Of a DNA stretch of 24,254 nucleotides, positions 1 to 6,595 are shown in pieces. The stretch is from a virus. Made by a program: the position numbers and the translations under genes. A model generated the notes under the pieces. The model was not told the DNA's origin. It worked only from the letters and a program-made list of their open reading frames with translations, and made no database searches. The stretch lies in the IMG/VR virus record IMGVR_UViG_3300025652_000536, positions 1-24,254 of that record, one strand, 5' to 3'. The first letter of the stretch is position 1. Each line of letters starts with the position of its first letter.

Positions 1-241
1 GTTTATAACCATCAATAGGAGTAATATCAACAATTGTTATAATATTATCTATATCTGACACTAAAGTTTGCTTATTGTCAACGTCATTTACAATGTCAGT
101 GTAAACCATCCACCCTTTAGAATCATATAGGTTATTTATAGAAGCCTTTAATGAGTTTAGATCATCTGCAATTACTTTGTTAATTTCTGGCAAAGGGTTA
201 ATTATGCTGTCTACTTTATCGGTAAATGTAATTCTAGCCAT
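1..241 (-). CDS. phage structural protein, N-terminal fragment
   Basis: The reading frame opens with ATG at 241 and runs off the left edge, giving the first 80 residues only. The stop of the upstream connector gene overlaps this start (TAATG-type coupling), so it belongs to the same late operon. The N-terminus (MARITFTDKVDSI, then INKVIADDLNSLKASINNLYD) resembles the opening of structural or tail proteins of Bacteroidetes phages, which often begin with a T-F-x-x-K-V stretch followed by an 'INK-x-T/I-A-D-D-x-N' segment; this is recalled resemblance, not a search. The visible part is hydrophilic with no signal peptide or membrane segment. Exact role unknown; the C-terminus lies outside the window. 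Confidence 0.6.
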   Translation of the reverse strand, partial: MARITFTDKVDSIINPLPEINKVIADDLNSLKASINNLYDSKGWMVYTDIVNDVDNKQTLVSDIDNIITIVDITPIDGYK

Positions 242-642
242 TAGATTGTAAATTGAAGTGTTGGTTGTAAAGTATTTGATACTGTTACTGTAGGAGGAGT
301 TACGACAACTTCTTGATTTGTTTTAATCAAAGTTACTATCCACTCTTTTTTATTCCGTTCATCATTCAGGAAAACCCCATTAATCTCATGCAAAATATCC
401 CTATAAAGAACTTGCTGAGTTTGATCCGGTTGAAATCCTGACCTCCATTGAATACCCATTACATAGGTATTAGGTAATTTAAGCTGTAAAGACTCGATTG
501 AATTACTTGCTTTGGATTGAATCATTCTTGCTGAGGTTGTAAGCTCCACAACTTGATTAGGAATAAAGCCACCGTAACCATCTGGACTTTGCCCATTAGT
601 AATAAATGAAACCCGTTCTGTATATTTTCCAAAGTTTATCAT
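241..642 (-). CDS. head-tail joining / head closure protein
   Basis: 133 residues, within the size range of phage head-tail joining proteins (Phage_H_T_join / SPP1 gp16-like). The N-terminal INFGKYTERVSF segment followed by 'DGYGGF' and a run of beta-strand-like sequence is typical of these small beta-barrel adaptors, which sit between connector and tail and close the filled head. The last ~20 residues are a Thr/Val-rich tail. The gene overlaps the connector start upstream by 4 nt (ATGA-type) and overlaps the next structural gene downstream. Order capsid - connector - joining protein agrees with HK97-type phages. Assignment rests on size, order and motif resemblance. Confidence 0.65.
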   Translation of the reverse strand: MINFGKYTERVSFITNGQSPDGYGGFIPNQVVELTTSARMIQSKASNSIESLQLKLPNTYVMGIQWRSGFQPDQTQQVLYRDILHEINGVFLNDERNKKEWIVTLIKTNQEVVVTPPTVTVSNTLQPTLQFTI

Positions 643-1103
643 ACGAAGTAATCTTCTCTGAATTTCAATTCATCAACTAGACTCATGTTCATGGTTGCAT
701 TTACAGCCTCTTCCATGCTGTTTTGCCTGTATGCAAATCCTGTCGCTATCCTTTTAAGCATAGCAGTTTTTAAGCGAATAGGCAAAGGATTAGCCACATT
801 GAACCCTGCTGAATATTGATAGTCGGTTGTGGTATCTAGGCTTTCATCAGCCCAAACAACATCCTCGATATACGGCCCCCAAGGGAATATCCTTTCATCC
901 TTTGAGTTATTTTGAATCTGAATAGTTCTGACCGTGTAGCATTGGCCCGAGGCTGATTCACTTGCTTCTATAGCACTTGGAATAAGGAAATCAGCTATAA
1001 GGCTGTCAAAATCTGAATAGTCGATTTGCATCCATATTTTAGCCTCTTGCAGGGTTATTGGTTCGGTAACCGTTCCAAGTCTTGTTATTCTGAGTTGTGG
1101 CAT
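639..1103 (-). CDS. head-tail connector protein (gp6/Phage_connect_1-like)
   Basis: 154 residues. The N-terminus 'VTEPITLQEAKIWMQID' followed by 'DSLIADFLIPSAIEASESASGQ' is the hallmark of the phage connector family (HK97 gp6 / SPP1 gp15-like): 'EP-x-T/S-L-x-E-A-K' leading into a helical 'D-x-x-I-x-x-x-I-x-x-A' stretch. These proteins form a ring under the portal. The middle holds a predicted beta region and the C-terminus a helical segment (LKTAMLKRIATGFAYR), also typical. The start ATG overlaps the stop of a 46-aa gene upstream in a TAATG arrangement, so translation is probably coupled. It acts in the virion neck. Confidence 0.8.
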   Translation of the reverse strand: MPQLRITRLGTVTEPITLQEAKIWMQIDYSDFDSLIADFLIPSAIEASESASGQCYTVRTIQIQNNSKDERIFPWGPYIEDVVWADESLDTTTDYQYSAGFNVANPLPIRLKTAMLKRIATGFAYRQNSMEEAVNATMNMSLVDELKFREDYFV

Positions 1104-1243
1104 TACTTAGTATTGTAATGAGTTGATGAGATTTTTGTCCATATCGCTATTCCTTTCATAACCAATTCGGCATCTTTAACGCCTCCAAAGGATAGTATTT
1201 CATCCTTTTTAAATGGTGGATAGTCATTGATTAGCTTTATCAT
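1103..1243 (-). CDS. small hypothetical protein (46 aa)
   Basis: A short open frame starting ATG at 1243 (MIKLINDYPPFKKDEILSF) and ending in TAA that overlaps the connector ATG in a TAATG junction, the same coupling used elsewhere in this late operon. It fills the gap between the glycosyltransferase gene (ends 1264) and the connector. The protein is charged, has no membrane segment, and matches no family I recognise. The tight junction and lack of another gene here make it likely to be translated, but at this length chance remains possible. Confidence 0.5.
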   Translation of the reverse strand: MIKLINDYPPFKKDEILSFGGVKDAELVMKGIAIWTKISSTHYNTK

Positions 1244-1263
1244 GCTGACAATTTACAAAAAAA

Positions 1264-2493
1264 TCATTTCAAATGGCTTTTTTCATCAAATGGATTTTTA
1301 TCGCTCCATGCCCTGTATAGGTGAAAAACATAAAGATTGTCCATTATACCAATTTTTAGCCCTTTAGCCCTTACTTTCTGATTGAATATCGTATCAAATG
1401 CAATGTGGTTTTCTTCAAAGCCTCCTACCTCCTTCCAAGTGGATTTTTTAAAAGCCATAAAGCAGCCCGCTACACCTAATTGTTTTAAATCCGTTATCCC
1501 TGGATCCTCATACTTTTCTGATTGAGCTATCTTAATATGATTTTTAATATTCATATCCTCAGAAAACGTGTTATTGTGGCATTGGTGCATTCCTCTAAGC
1601 CTATTTGTAAAGCATCCAATCAGCCCAAACCTTGATCCATGCAAAGCCAAAGACTTATAGATTCTTTCGCCCCAATCAGGAGTAAGATAGGTAATATCTC
1701 CATCTTGTAATACGATCCAAGTATCATCCTCCCACTTTTCGCAAAACTCATTTAAAGCCCTTCCAATGTTCTTATTAATACTGAAAGGATTTGAATAGAC
1801 AATCTTTAAAGGTATCACATAACCGCCTTGATTTTTTTGCATAAAAAGATTTGCAGAATGATTGCCTAGCAACTTGAAATATGAGTACATTACAACCCGT
1901 TTAATCGAATTGATCTTAGTTCCTGTCATGTAACTAGCATACGGAAAAGTTAATTGATCTCGATGGCTGTATTGATTCAATGCTTTTGCCCAAACCAACT
2001 CCAACCGCTTCACTTCATCTGACTTATCCCGAATTAAAACCCCATTAGCCCAAAGGCCAAAATCAACCCGACACCCTGATTCCTTTACAAATTTAATCGT
2101 TCTTTCTACTGATTCCCTTGTATCTTTTCCTAGCTTGATAATCTTTTCACCCTCAGATATTATGTCTTGCCTCTCATTATGGATGCAGGTTAAAACACCT
2201 CCTTTGTAATAGGTATCAATAAACTGATTAGCATCTGAAATTTGCTGAAAGTTGCCATCAAAGTAAATGGTTAAATCGTATCCATCAGTATATTTATGGG
2301 AAAGGATTTTGATTAACCTTTGTTGCTTATAGTTGTTTTGCTCTTTTGGAATGACCTTAATTTTCCATCCTAAAGCCTTTAGATTTGGATTATCTGTGAA
2401 AAGAATATAATCCCAACCAGGGCTATTCCTTGTTGATTTAGGAACATCATAATCATTTGTGATTACTGAATAGATTAACTTTTTGTTAGCCAT
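1264..2493 (-). CDS. two-domain glycosyltransferase (DUF616-like + GT-A family 2-like)
   Basis: 409 residues in two parts. The N-terminal ~200 residues look like a DUF616-type glycosyltransferase domain: 'KLIYSVITNDYD' opening, 'WDYILFTDN', 'KILSHKY' and 'DLTIYFDGNFQ', with 'HRDQLTFPYA' further on. From about 230 onward a GT-A/family-2-like domain follows, with 'IVLQDGDITYLTPDW' (DGD in place of the usual DxD), and 'GVAGCFMAFKKSTWKEVGGF', the acceptor-site stretch common in family 2 enzymes. The likely role is sugar transfer to a surface polymer or virion protein; donor and acceptor are unknown. The start overlaps the methyltransferase stop by 19 nt, so the two are probably co-translated. No membrane segment is visible. 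Confidence 0.75.
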   Translation of the reverse strand: MANKKLIYSVITNDYDVPKSTRNSPGWDYILFTDNPNLKALGWKIKVIPKEQNNYKQQRLIKILSHKYTDGYDLTIYFDGNFQQISDANQFIDTYYKGGVLTCIHNERQDIISEGEKIIKLGKDTRESVERTIKFVKESGCRVDFGLWANGVLIRDKSDEVKRLELVWAKALNQYSHRDQLTFPYASYMTGTKINSIKRVVMYSYFKLLGNHSANLFMQKNQGGYVIPLKIVYSNPFSINKNIGRALNEFCEKWEDDTWIVLQDGDITYLTPDWGERIYKSLALHGSRFGLIGCFTNRLRGMHQCHNNTFSEDMNIKNHIKIAQSEKYEDPGITDLKQLGVAGCFMAFKKSTWKEVGGFEENHIAFDTIFNQKVRAKGLKIGIMDNLYVFHLYRAWSDKNPFDEKSHLK

Positions 2494-3023
2494 CCTTCAT
2501 TTTCTTTGTAATCTTCAAAGGTTGTTTCCATATCCACAAATCCTAATTCTAGTTTATGCCTTGACTTACGGATTATTCCCAGCCCATATTCGTCATCCCA
2601 ATAGTCTAGCTTTAACTTAGTATTGATTTTAAGGCCATTCCAAGCCCTCCATACATCTCCAGTCCATACCGTTTGAATCCTTGGCACTTGTTGCATTTGA
2701 AACGTGTGTGGCTTAATATCATGGATCAAAATCATACCGCCTTTATTCAGGAAATTCCAAGAGTTTACAATATCTCGTTCTACTTGGTCGGCATGGTGTA
2801 GGCTATCAATGAAAATAAGGTCAAAGGTATCTTGGCAATGCTCAAAGAAAGTGTCTGAGTCAAGAGTTCCAATGTCTTTTCCACTTACAGCCGGATCAAT
2901 TCCAATTTTGGTCTGAACATCAACCCCTTTAAAATTATTCCCATCACCTAACCCAATTTCCAAGTAGCTTGAAAATCCATTTGCTTTGATTAGCCCGTTT
3001 ATGTATTCAGTTCTTTTGTTCAT
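2475..3023 (-). CDS. class I SAM-dependent methyltransferase (Methyltransf_24-like)
   Basis: 182 residues with the small Rossmann-type methyltransferase pattern: motif I 'YLEIGLGDGNNF' at about residue 20, the acidic end of strand 2 at 'IGIDPA', then 'FDLIFIDSLHHADQVERDI' (motif IV/post-IV, with the His-rich 'D-x-x-H' loop) and 'LNKGGMILIHDI'. This set is typical of Methyltransf_24 proteins, often encoded next to glycosyltransferases where they methylate sugars or small acceptors. It lies 5 nt after a 108-aa unknown gene and overlaps the glycosyltransferase gene downstream. Substrate inferred only from context. Confidence 0.8.
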   Translation of the reverse strand: MNKRTEYINGLIKANGFSSYLEIGLGDGNNFKGVDVQTKIGIDPAVSGKDIGTLDSDTFFEHCQDTFDLIFIDSLHHADQVERDIVNSWNFLNKGGMILIHDIKPHTFQMQQVPRIQTVWTGDVWRAWNGLKINTKLKLDYWDDEYGLGIIRKSRHKLELGFVDMETTFEDYKENEGWLTKS

Positions 3024-3028
3024 AGATT

Positions 3029-3355
3029 TTAGTTTTCTGATTCAATTACCTTTAATTCTCCTAAATCCCACGCTTTAATAATCTCTATTATTTCCTTAAA
3101 TGAAGTTTCATCTGATGCTTTTTCCAATAATGATTCAAATAAATTAATCAGATCAAAGAAAACTAATTGTTCATCTTCAGTAAACATCACATGGGCCTGT
3201 TTACTAACCCTTTCAAAATTAGCCTTTAAATTTTTAAGCTTCAAATGCAATGATGGATCATAAACTTTGAGCATACTTGTATTTTCGTATTGACTTAACA
3301 TGATTTCAGACATTGAGCAAAAAAGTAAGTATGCTATTGCTTGTTTGTTTTTCAT
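3029..3355 (-). CDS. hypothetical protein (108 aa), helical
   Basis: Not recognised. The 108 residues are mostly amphipathic helix with many Leu, Lys and Glu and few Gly/Pro; the first ~20 residues (KQAIAYLLFCSMSEIML) are moderately hydrophobic but too interrupted by polar residues for a confident membrane segment. The ATG at 3355 overlaps the TGA of the small gene upstream (ATGA), and the gene ends 5 nt before the methyltransferase start, placing it firmly in the accessory operon 1103-4150. Confidence 0.6.
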   Translation of the reverse strand: MKNKQAIAYLLFCSMSEIMLSQYENTSMLKVYDPSLHLKLKNLKANFERVSKQAHVMFTEDEQLVFFDLINLFESLLEKASDETSFKEIIEIIKAWDLGELKVIESEN

Positions 3356-3519
3356 AGCTTTTCAAGTATTGATTCTAAATGATTTTTAAACTCGCTTGCA
3401 GTTAATCCATTCGGTAACTGAATTTCAAAGTCCTTAGCCCTTTCATTAGGCTTTGAATAGACTCCGATAGCTGAAAACCCCGTAGTGTTGGGGATAAGTC
3501 GCTTAATCTTGTATTTCAT
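3352..3519 (-). CDS. small hypothetical protein (55 aa)
   Basis: A short frame with ATG at 3519 (MKYKIKRLIPNTTGFSAIGV) ending in TGA that overlaps the start of the 108-aa gene by 4 nt. Its start lies 17 nt inside the end of the 215-aa gene, so all three are packed without gaps. The composition is basic at the N-terminus with a helical C-terminus (ASEFKNHLESILEKL). No family recognised. Tight coupling on both sides is the main support. Confidence 0.55.
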   Translation of the reverse strand: MKYKIKRLIPNTTGFSAIGVYSKPNERAKDFEIQLPNGLTASEFKNHLESILEKL

Positions 3520-4150
3520 TGTTGAGGTATTTTTCGAGTTGGGAGGTTAGGAATTGACCGCTTTTATTAGCATTATTAACCTCATTAAAATTAGTTACCT
3601 TAAATTGATAAGTAGGGCTAATTGATAAAGTTTCATGTATTAATTCAACCTCAATCCTTTTCGGGAGCTTGGTAGCCCATTTGCCTTGTTGGTAGATAAA
3701 AATGCCCCATATATAAAAAGAGTCATCTGATTTATGGTAATGATAATTATCTAATCCAAAATCAGGACTTGATCCATTATAGCCTACAGTATTTACAAAA
3801 CTATCCCCCTCCTTAATCTCCCCGTACCTTTCAAAGGCTTCTTTCTTGAGATGATCGACGTATGCTTGTTCGGTTGATTTTTTGAATAATTGCTTTCCAA
3901 ATGAGAAATCAAAGCCAATTAATTGAACGTAATTTCTATATATCGATGTAATTTTATACAACCTACCCATCTTCAATTCTGGTGTATCGAAAGCAATATC
4001 AACACATTCAGCAAACTCCACCCCTTCCCAAATGTCTTTTGGCTTAATATGGATTAGTGTTCCGTTATCGTCGCTCTCTCTATAGGTTGAAATCTCAAAC
4101 CCTTCTTTTTCACAAATAGCCTTTAGCCGTTCAAAATCATCTTGTTTCAT
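3503..4150 (-). CDS. hypothetical protein (215 aa)
   Basis: Not recognised. The protein starts with a helical segment (DDFERLKAICEKEGFEIS) and continues as an aromatic-rich, probably beta-rich protein with Trp/Tyr clusters (DNYHYHKSDDSFYIWGIFIY). There is no signal peptide or membrane segment. It is the first gene of the accessory operon below the capsid terminator. The ATG at 4150 directly follows the leader CTTAACCAAAAAACT, and a promoter-like CATATTTT lies at 4170-4177, so it may start its own transcript covering the methyltransferase and glycosyltransferase genes. Confidence 0.6.
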   Translation of the reverse strand: MKQDDFERLKAICEKEGFEISTYRESDDNGTLIHIKPKDIWEGVEFAECVDIAFDTPELKMGRLYKITSIYRNYVQLIGFDFSFGKQLFKKSTEQAYVDHLKKEAFERYGEIKEGDSFVNTVGYNGSSPDFGLDNYHYHKSDDSFYIWGIFIYQQGKWATKLPKRIEVELIHETLSISPTYQFKVTNFNEVNNANKSGQFLTSQLEKYLNNEIQD

Positions 4151-4165
4151 AGTTTTTTGGTTAAG
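4151..4165. repeat. left arm of inverted repeat flanking the tRNA-like region
   Basis: AGTTTTTTGGTTAAG on the plus strand; its reverse complement recurs at 4543-4556 with one A fewer. The arms enclose about 380 bp containing the tRNA-like gene and the capsid terminator. This arm is also the 5' leader of the gene starting at 4150, and the motif resembles other gene leaders in the window, so the pairing may be a coincidence of leader use. Confidence 0.4.
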
Positions 4166-4169
4166 TGTT

Positions 4170-4177
4170 AAAATATG
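4170..4177 (-). promoter_or_regulatory. possible promoter -7 element and hairpin upstream of accessory operon
   Basis: On the minus strand CATATTTT sits about 20 nt upstream of the ATG at 4150, within a TAGCATATTT string shared with the promoter of the protease gene (6511-6520). A perfect 6-bp hairpin (TGCTAG, 6-nt loop, CTAGCA) at 4176-4193 overlaps its upstream edge and could be an operator. No clear TTG is seen at the -33 position, so this is tentative. Confidence 0.3.
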
Positions 4178-4318
4178 CTAGTCTTTCCTAGCAGTCACCA
4201 TTTAGTTTGCTTAGTGTTAGACTATACTGGTTTAGCCTCTATAAACTATCTAAGCTTAGCCTGACTGCATTTAAATAACACCTGTGTCAGTTTTCCTTAT
4301 CGTGTTAATCATGCTATG

Positions 4319-4441
4319 TAATCGGGACAGGACTCGAACCTGTAAGATTAATTTATTGACTTATTAGCCCTTAACGGTGCTTATCATTTATGCCCTATCT
4401 ATTAGGGAAGTCTCAGTGTCTACCAATTCCGCCACCCGATT
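4319..4441 (-). tRNA. tRNA-Leu-like gene with oversized anticodon/variable region
   Basis: Read on the minus strand, both ends form a class II tRNA: a perfect 7-bp acceptor stem (AATCGGG with CCCGATT), then TG and a leucine-type D arm (GCGGAATTGGTAGAC), and at the 3' side a T arm with 5-bp stem ACAGG/CCTGT and loop TTCGAGT, then discriminator A. CCA is not encoded. The segment between D arm and T arm is about 35-40 nt longer than in a normal tRNA-Leu (total 123 nt against ~85). After the expected anticodon-stem start TGAGACTT no complementary 3' strand follows in the right place; instead there is a CCCTA/TAGGG hairpin and other sequence. I could not assign an anticodon. It may contain an insertion, be degenerate, or be a tRNA-like RNA. 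The rest of the CDS-free stretch 4151-4559 holds the inverted repeat arms, promoters and terminator listed separately. Confidence 0.5.
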
Positions 4442-4448
4442 GATTTAC

Positions 4449-4478
4449 CAAATAAAGGAATAATTCAGATAAATTCAA
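4449..4478 (-). promoter_or_regulatory. promoter of the tRNA-like gene
   Basis: On the minus strand TTG (4478-4476) is followed after exactly 19 nt by TTTATTTG (4456-4449), one mismatch from the Bacteroidetes -7 consensus TAnnTTTG. Transcription would begin within a few bases of the tRNA 5' end at 4441. It lies just past the capsid-operon terminator, which would explain how the RNA gene is expressed separately. Confidence 0.5.
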
Positions 4479-4497
4479 AATCTTGTATTAATTTGTT

Positions 4498-4533
4498 TAT
4501 AAAAAAAGCCCTAAAGAATATCTCTAGGGCTTT
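4498..4533 (-). terminator. rho-independent terminator after the capsid gene
   Basis: A perfect 9-bp stem, AAAGCCCTA at 4505-4513 with TAGGGCTTT at 4525-4533 and an 11-nt loop, is followed on the minus strand by a run of seven T. It lies 27 nt past the capsid stop and should end the capsid transcript before the tRNA-like gene and accessory block. Confidence 0.85.
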
Positions 4534-4542
4534 ACCATTTAA

Positions 4543-4556
4543 CTTAACCAAAAACT
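4543..4556. repeat. right arm of inverted repeat flanking the tRNA-like region
   Basis: CTTAACCAAAAACT on the plus strand, the reverse complement of 4151-4165 apart from one A. It sits between the capsid stop and the terminator and points into the capsid gene, so it cannot be a normal gene leader in this orientation. Confidence 0.4.
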
Positions 4557-4559
4557 ACT

Positions 4560-5816
4560 TTACGTTGTTTCCAAGATCGCTTTAGCAGCAGCCATTGTAC
4601 CTTTAACCAATACCGGAGTATCATTTGCAGACACGAACTGAACAAGTCTTTGCTCCATCAAGATTGTTTTTCTGTTGTTGATGAAATCATTTCCATCCAA
4701 TCCGATTTGCAATCTCATTCCCTGTCTGAATCGTACGTTTACCGCTGACAAGTCACCACCAATGAAATCATTACCTCCAAGTGATGCATTTGTACCGATC
4801 AATCTGACACCCCATGCAGATACATTACCCTGAGCATCTACCAAAACACCCTGTGGGAGGATATAATGATTGTCAGTTGCTTTTGTAGATAGCATTTCAT
4901 GGATAACACCATTCTTAACGAAGATAGCGTTTACAATTCCATTAGCTTCTTTCACCTGAGCAATGATTGCATTGATAACATCCCAAGAAGTAGCATTGTC
5001 AACTGCTCCAGGCAAGGTAGTTCCTCCTGTAAATGCACTTGCATACTCAGTAAGACCTTTCAAATTGTCTCCTGTATTGTCACCTGAAAACAACTGATTT
5101 TCAGTTACAATATCGGCTCGCTTCATCATATTCGTCTGAATATAAGAAACCAACTGAGGCAAATCTTCCAAGAACTCGGTAGTTACTTTACCGTAAACAG
5201 CAATCTTTTTAGCTACTGCATTTCTTTCTTCATATCGAACTGATAGCTGAGTTTTGGTATCACCTTCACCAATGAATATAGGCGTACCCTGCTCGTCTAA
5301 TTCTTCAATCCACATAGCGTAAGGCTTAGAGATTGTTCCCGTGCTTACGTTCTGCAAATAGGTTAGTACTCGCTTTCTGATTGAAGAGATAATACCTGTA
5401 TTCTCAGTAAGTGAATATTGAGATGCAGATCCAACCGCTTCAATAGTGTTGAAATCTCCAATCGTTACCGCTGCTTTCAAGTCAAAGAATAATGGGCCTT
5501 CTTGTCTACCACCGTTATCAATGATAGCTTTAATTTCAGCTCCTTTTTCCTTGAATTGCTCCTCAAGTTCTACAATCCAGTTTTTAGCCTTTACTTCTGA
5601 CCTTGTAGGCATTTTCTTCAGATCAATGGCAAGTGTATCCAATTGCTTCTGCATCACCTCCATTTGATCTTTTGTAGCCTTCTCAGATAAGAGAATTTCT
5701 TGAGCCTTTGCAAACGCTTCATTAGCCTTTGCGATTGCATCGGAAGCATCTTTCTTGATTGCTTCGCCTGCTGACTTAATCAATAGATCAAGTTCTGTTT
5801 TTAATTCGTTTTCCAT
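4560..5816 (-). CDS. major capsid protein, HK97 fold
   Basis: 418 residues, normal for HK97-type capsid precursors. The first ~100 residues are a Lys/Glu/Ala-rich coiled coil (delta/scaffold domain, removed by the prohead protease in this family), ending around 'IIDNGGRQEGPLFFDLKAA'. The rest is the shell domain: 'SLTENTGIISSIRKRVLTYL' (N-arm and early helix), the 'EERNAVAKKIAVYGKVTTEFLEDLPQLVSYIQTNMMKRADIVTENQLFSGDNTG' spine-helix region (written here in order from about residue 195), and 'RQGMRLQIGLDGNDFINNRKTILMEQRLVQFV' near the C-terminus, characteristic of Phage_capsid (PF05065). It follows the protease gene with a 16-nt overlap and is closed by a strong terminator. Confidence 0.93.
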   Translation of the reverse strand: MENELKTELDLLIKSAGEAIKKDASDAIAKANEAFAKAQEILLSEKATKDQMEVMQKQLDTLAIDLKKMPTRSEVKAKNWIVELEEQFKEKGAEIKAIIDNGGRQEGPLFFDLKAAVTIGDFNTIEAVGSASQYSLTENTGIISSIRKRVLTYLQNVSTGTISKPYAMWIEELDEQGTPIFIGEGDTKTQLSVRYEERNAVAKKIAVYGKVTTEFLEDLPQLVSYIQTNMMKRADIVTENQLFSGDNTGDNLKGLTEYASAFTGGTTLPGAVDNATSWDVINAIIAQVKEANGIVNAIFVKNGVIHEMLSTKATDNHYILPQGVLVDAQGNVSAWGVRLIGTNASLGGNDFIGGDLSAVNVRFRQGMRLQIGLDGNDFINNRKTILMEQRLVQFVSANDTPVLVKGTMAAAKAILETT

Positions 5817-6493
5817 GTTTCCAATGAGTTTTTTAAATGTTCGATTAGTTGTCTATTCTGATCGGCTTCTAGTTCTTTGGAAGTGTTCTTAAACGGCTTC
5901 AAAATTTCCTGAAGTGATTTAACGTGATTTTCAAGTTTTATTAGGGTATCATCCGTGCAAGTTGAAACCCTTAAATATTTTTCTAGTTTTCCCATGTAAG
6001 CAATTGCCTCTTCTGGGTCTGTGAAATCTTTTAATTCAATCTTGCTAGTGTTAGGATTCATACCAAGAAAACGAATTGCAGAAACTTCTAAAAGCATTGA
6101 TTCCTTTAAAATGTTAGCCTTTCTGCTCGAATCAAACATTTCTTTAATCGGGACATATCCGTATGAATGTTGATTTATAATGCCTGAATCAACCATTTTG
6201 ACAAAATCAACTCCATCGTTATGCGTTCCTGACTTCATCTCATATCCTGCCTCTTCGTGATTTTCCCAAACATCAGTTAAAATGCCTGGCACATTTTTCT
6301 TGTCATGGTCTAAAAGGAACTTAATTAGTTTTGATGATTTTGGCCCACGTTCATTAATTGACTTGGAAAAAACCCCAAATTCTGATATATCACCTCCTAA
6401 GTCCTTAACATTATGCTTGGCAAAAACCCCCGATACAATACCCTGTTTCAGATCAACGTCTTTAAATCCAATATCGACACCTTTAGTTAGCAT
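5801..6493 (-). CDS. HK97-family prohead protease
   Basis: 230 residues. Recognisable herpes/HK97 prohead serine protease motifs: 'VSGVFAKHNVKDLGGD' near the start, 'LIKFLLDHDKKNVPG' (the His of LL-x-H-D is the catalytic His in this family), 'GIINQHSYGYVP' (catalytic Ser in the S-x-G context) and 'MLLEVSAIRFLGMNPNT' (E-V-S strand). The last ~70 residues form a helical, charged tail beyond the protease fold. It should cut the delta domain from the capsid precursor. The start is ATG at 6493, about 14 nt downstream of a predicted transcription start; the end overlaps the capsid gene by 16 nt. Confidence 0.9.
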   Translation of the reverse strand: MLTKGVDIGFKDVDLKQGIVSGVFAKHNVKDLGGDISEFGVFSKSINERGPKSSKLIKFLLDHDKKNVPGILTDVWENHEEAGYEMKSGTHNDGVDFVKMVDSGIINQHSYGYVPIKEMFDSSRKANILKESMLLEVSAIRFLGMNPNTSKIELKDFTDPEEAIAYMGKLEKYLRVSTCTDDTLIKLENHVKSLQEILKPFKNTSKELEADQNRQLIEHLKNSLETWKTN

Positions 6494-6510
6494 TTGTTTA
6501 TTCGTTTAGC

Positions 6511-6541
6511 CAAATATGCTAATAAAAAAAATGATTTACAA
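6511..6541 (-). promoter_or_regulatory. late promoter for protease-capsid genes
   Basis: On the minus strand TTG (6541-6539), 20 nt, then CATATTTG (6518-6511), one mismatch from TAnnTTTG. The -7 element ends 18 nt before the ATG at 6493, the same spacing as at the portal and TerS genes. It is needed because the plus-strand gene 6596-7408 separates these genes from the upstream late genes. Confidence 0.6.
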
Positions 6542-6561
6542 AAAATAAATGTTTTACATAC

Positions 6562-6592
6562 TTTATAAATCCATTTTTTAGAATTAGATTTG
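6562..6592 (+). promoter_or_regulatory. promoter of the PP-loop gene, possibly leaderless
   Basis: TAGATTTG at 6585-6592 matches TAnnTTTG exactly; a weaker -33 element (TTT at 6562-6564) lies 20 nt upstream. With the usual 3-5 nt from this element to the start of transcription, the transcript would begin at or very near the A of the ATG at 6596. The 15-nt string GAATTAGATTTGACT recurs, with one extra C, at the YopX-gene promoter (9633-9648). Confidence 0.5.
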
Positions 6593-6595
6593 ACT

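Noticed and set aside
4176-4193. The TGCTAG/CTAGCA hairpin as a terminator.
   Set aside because: The stem is only 6 bp and no T-run follows on either strand.
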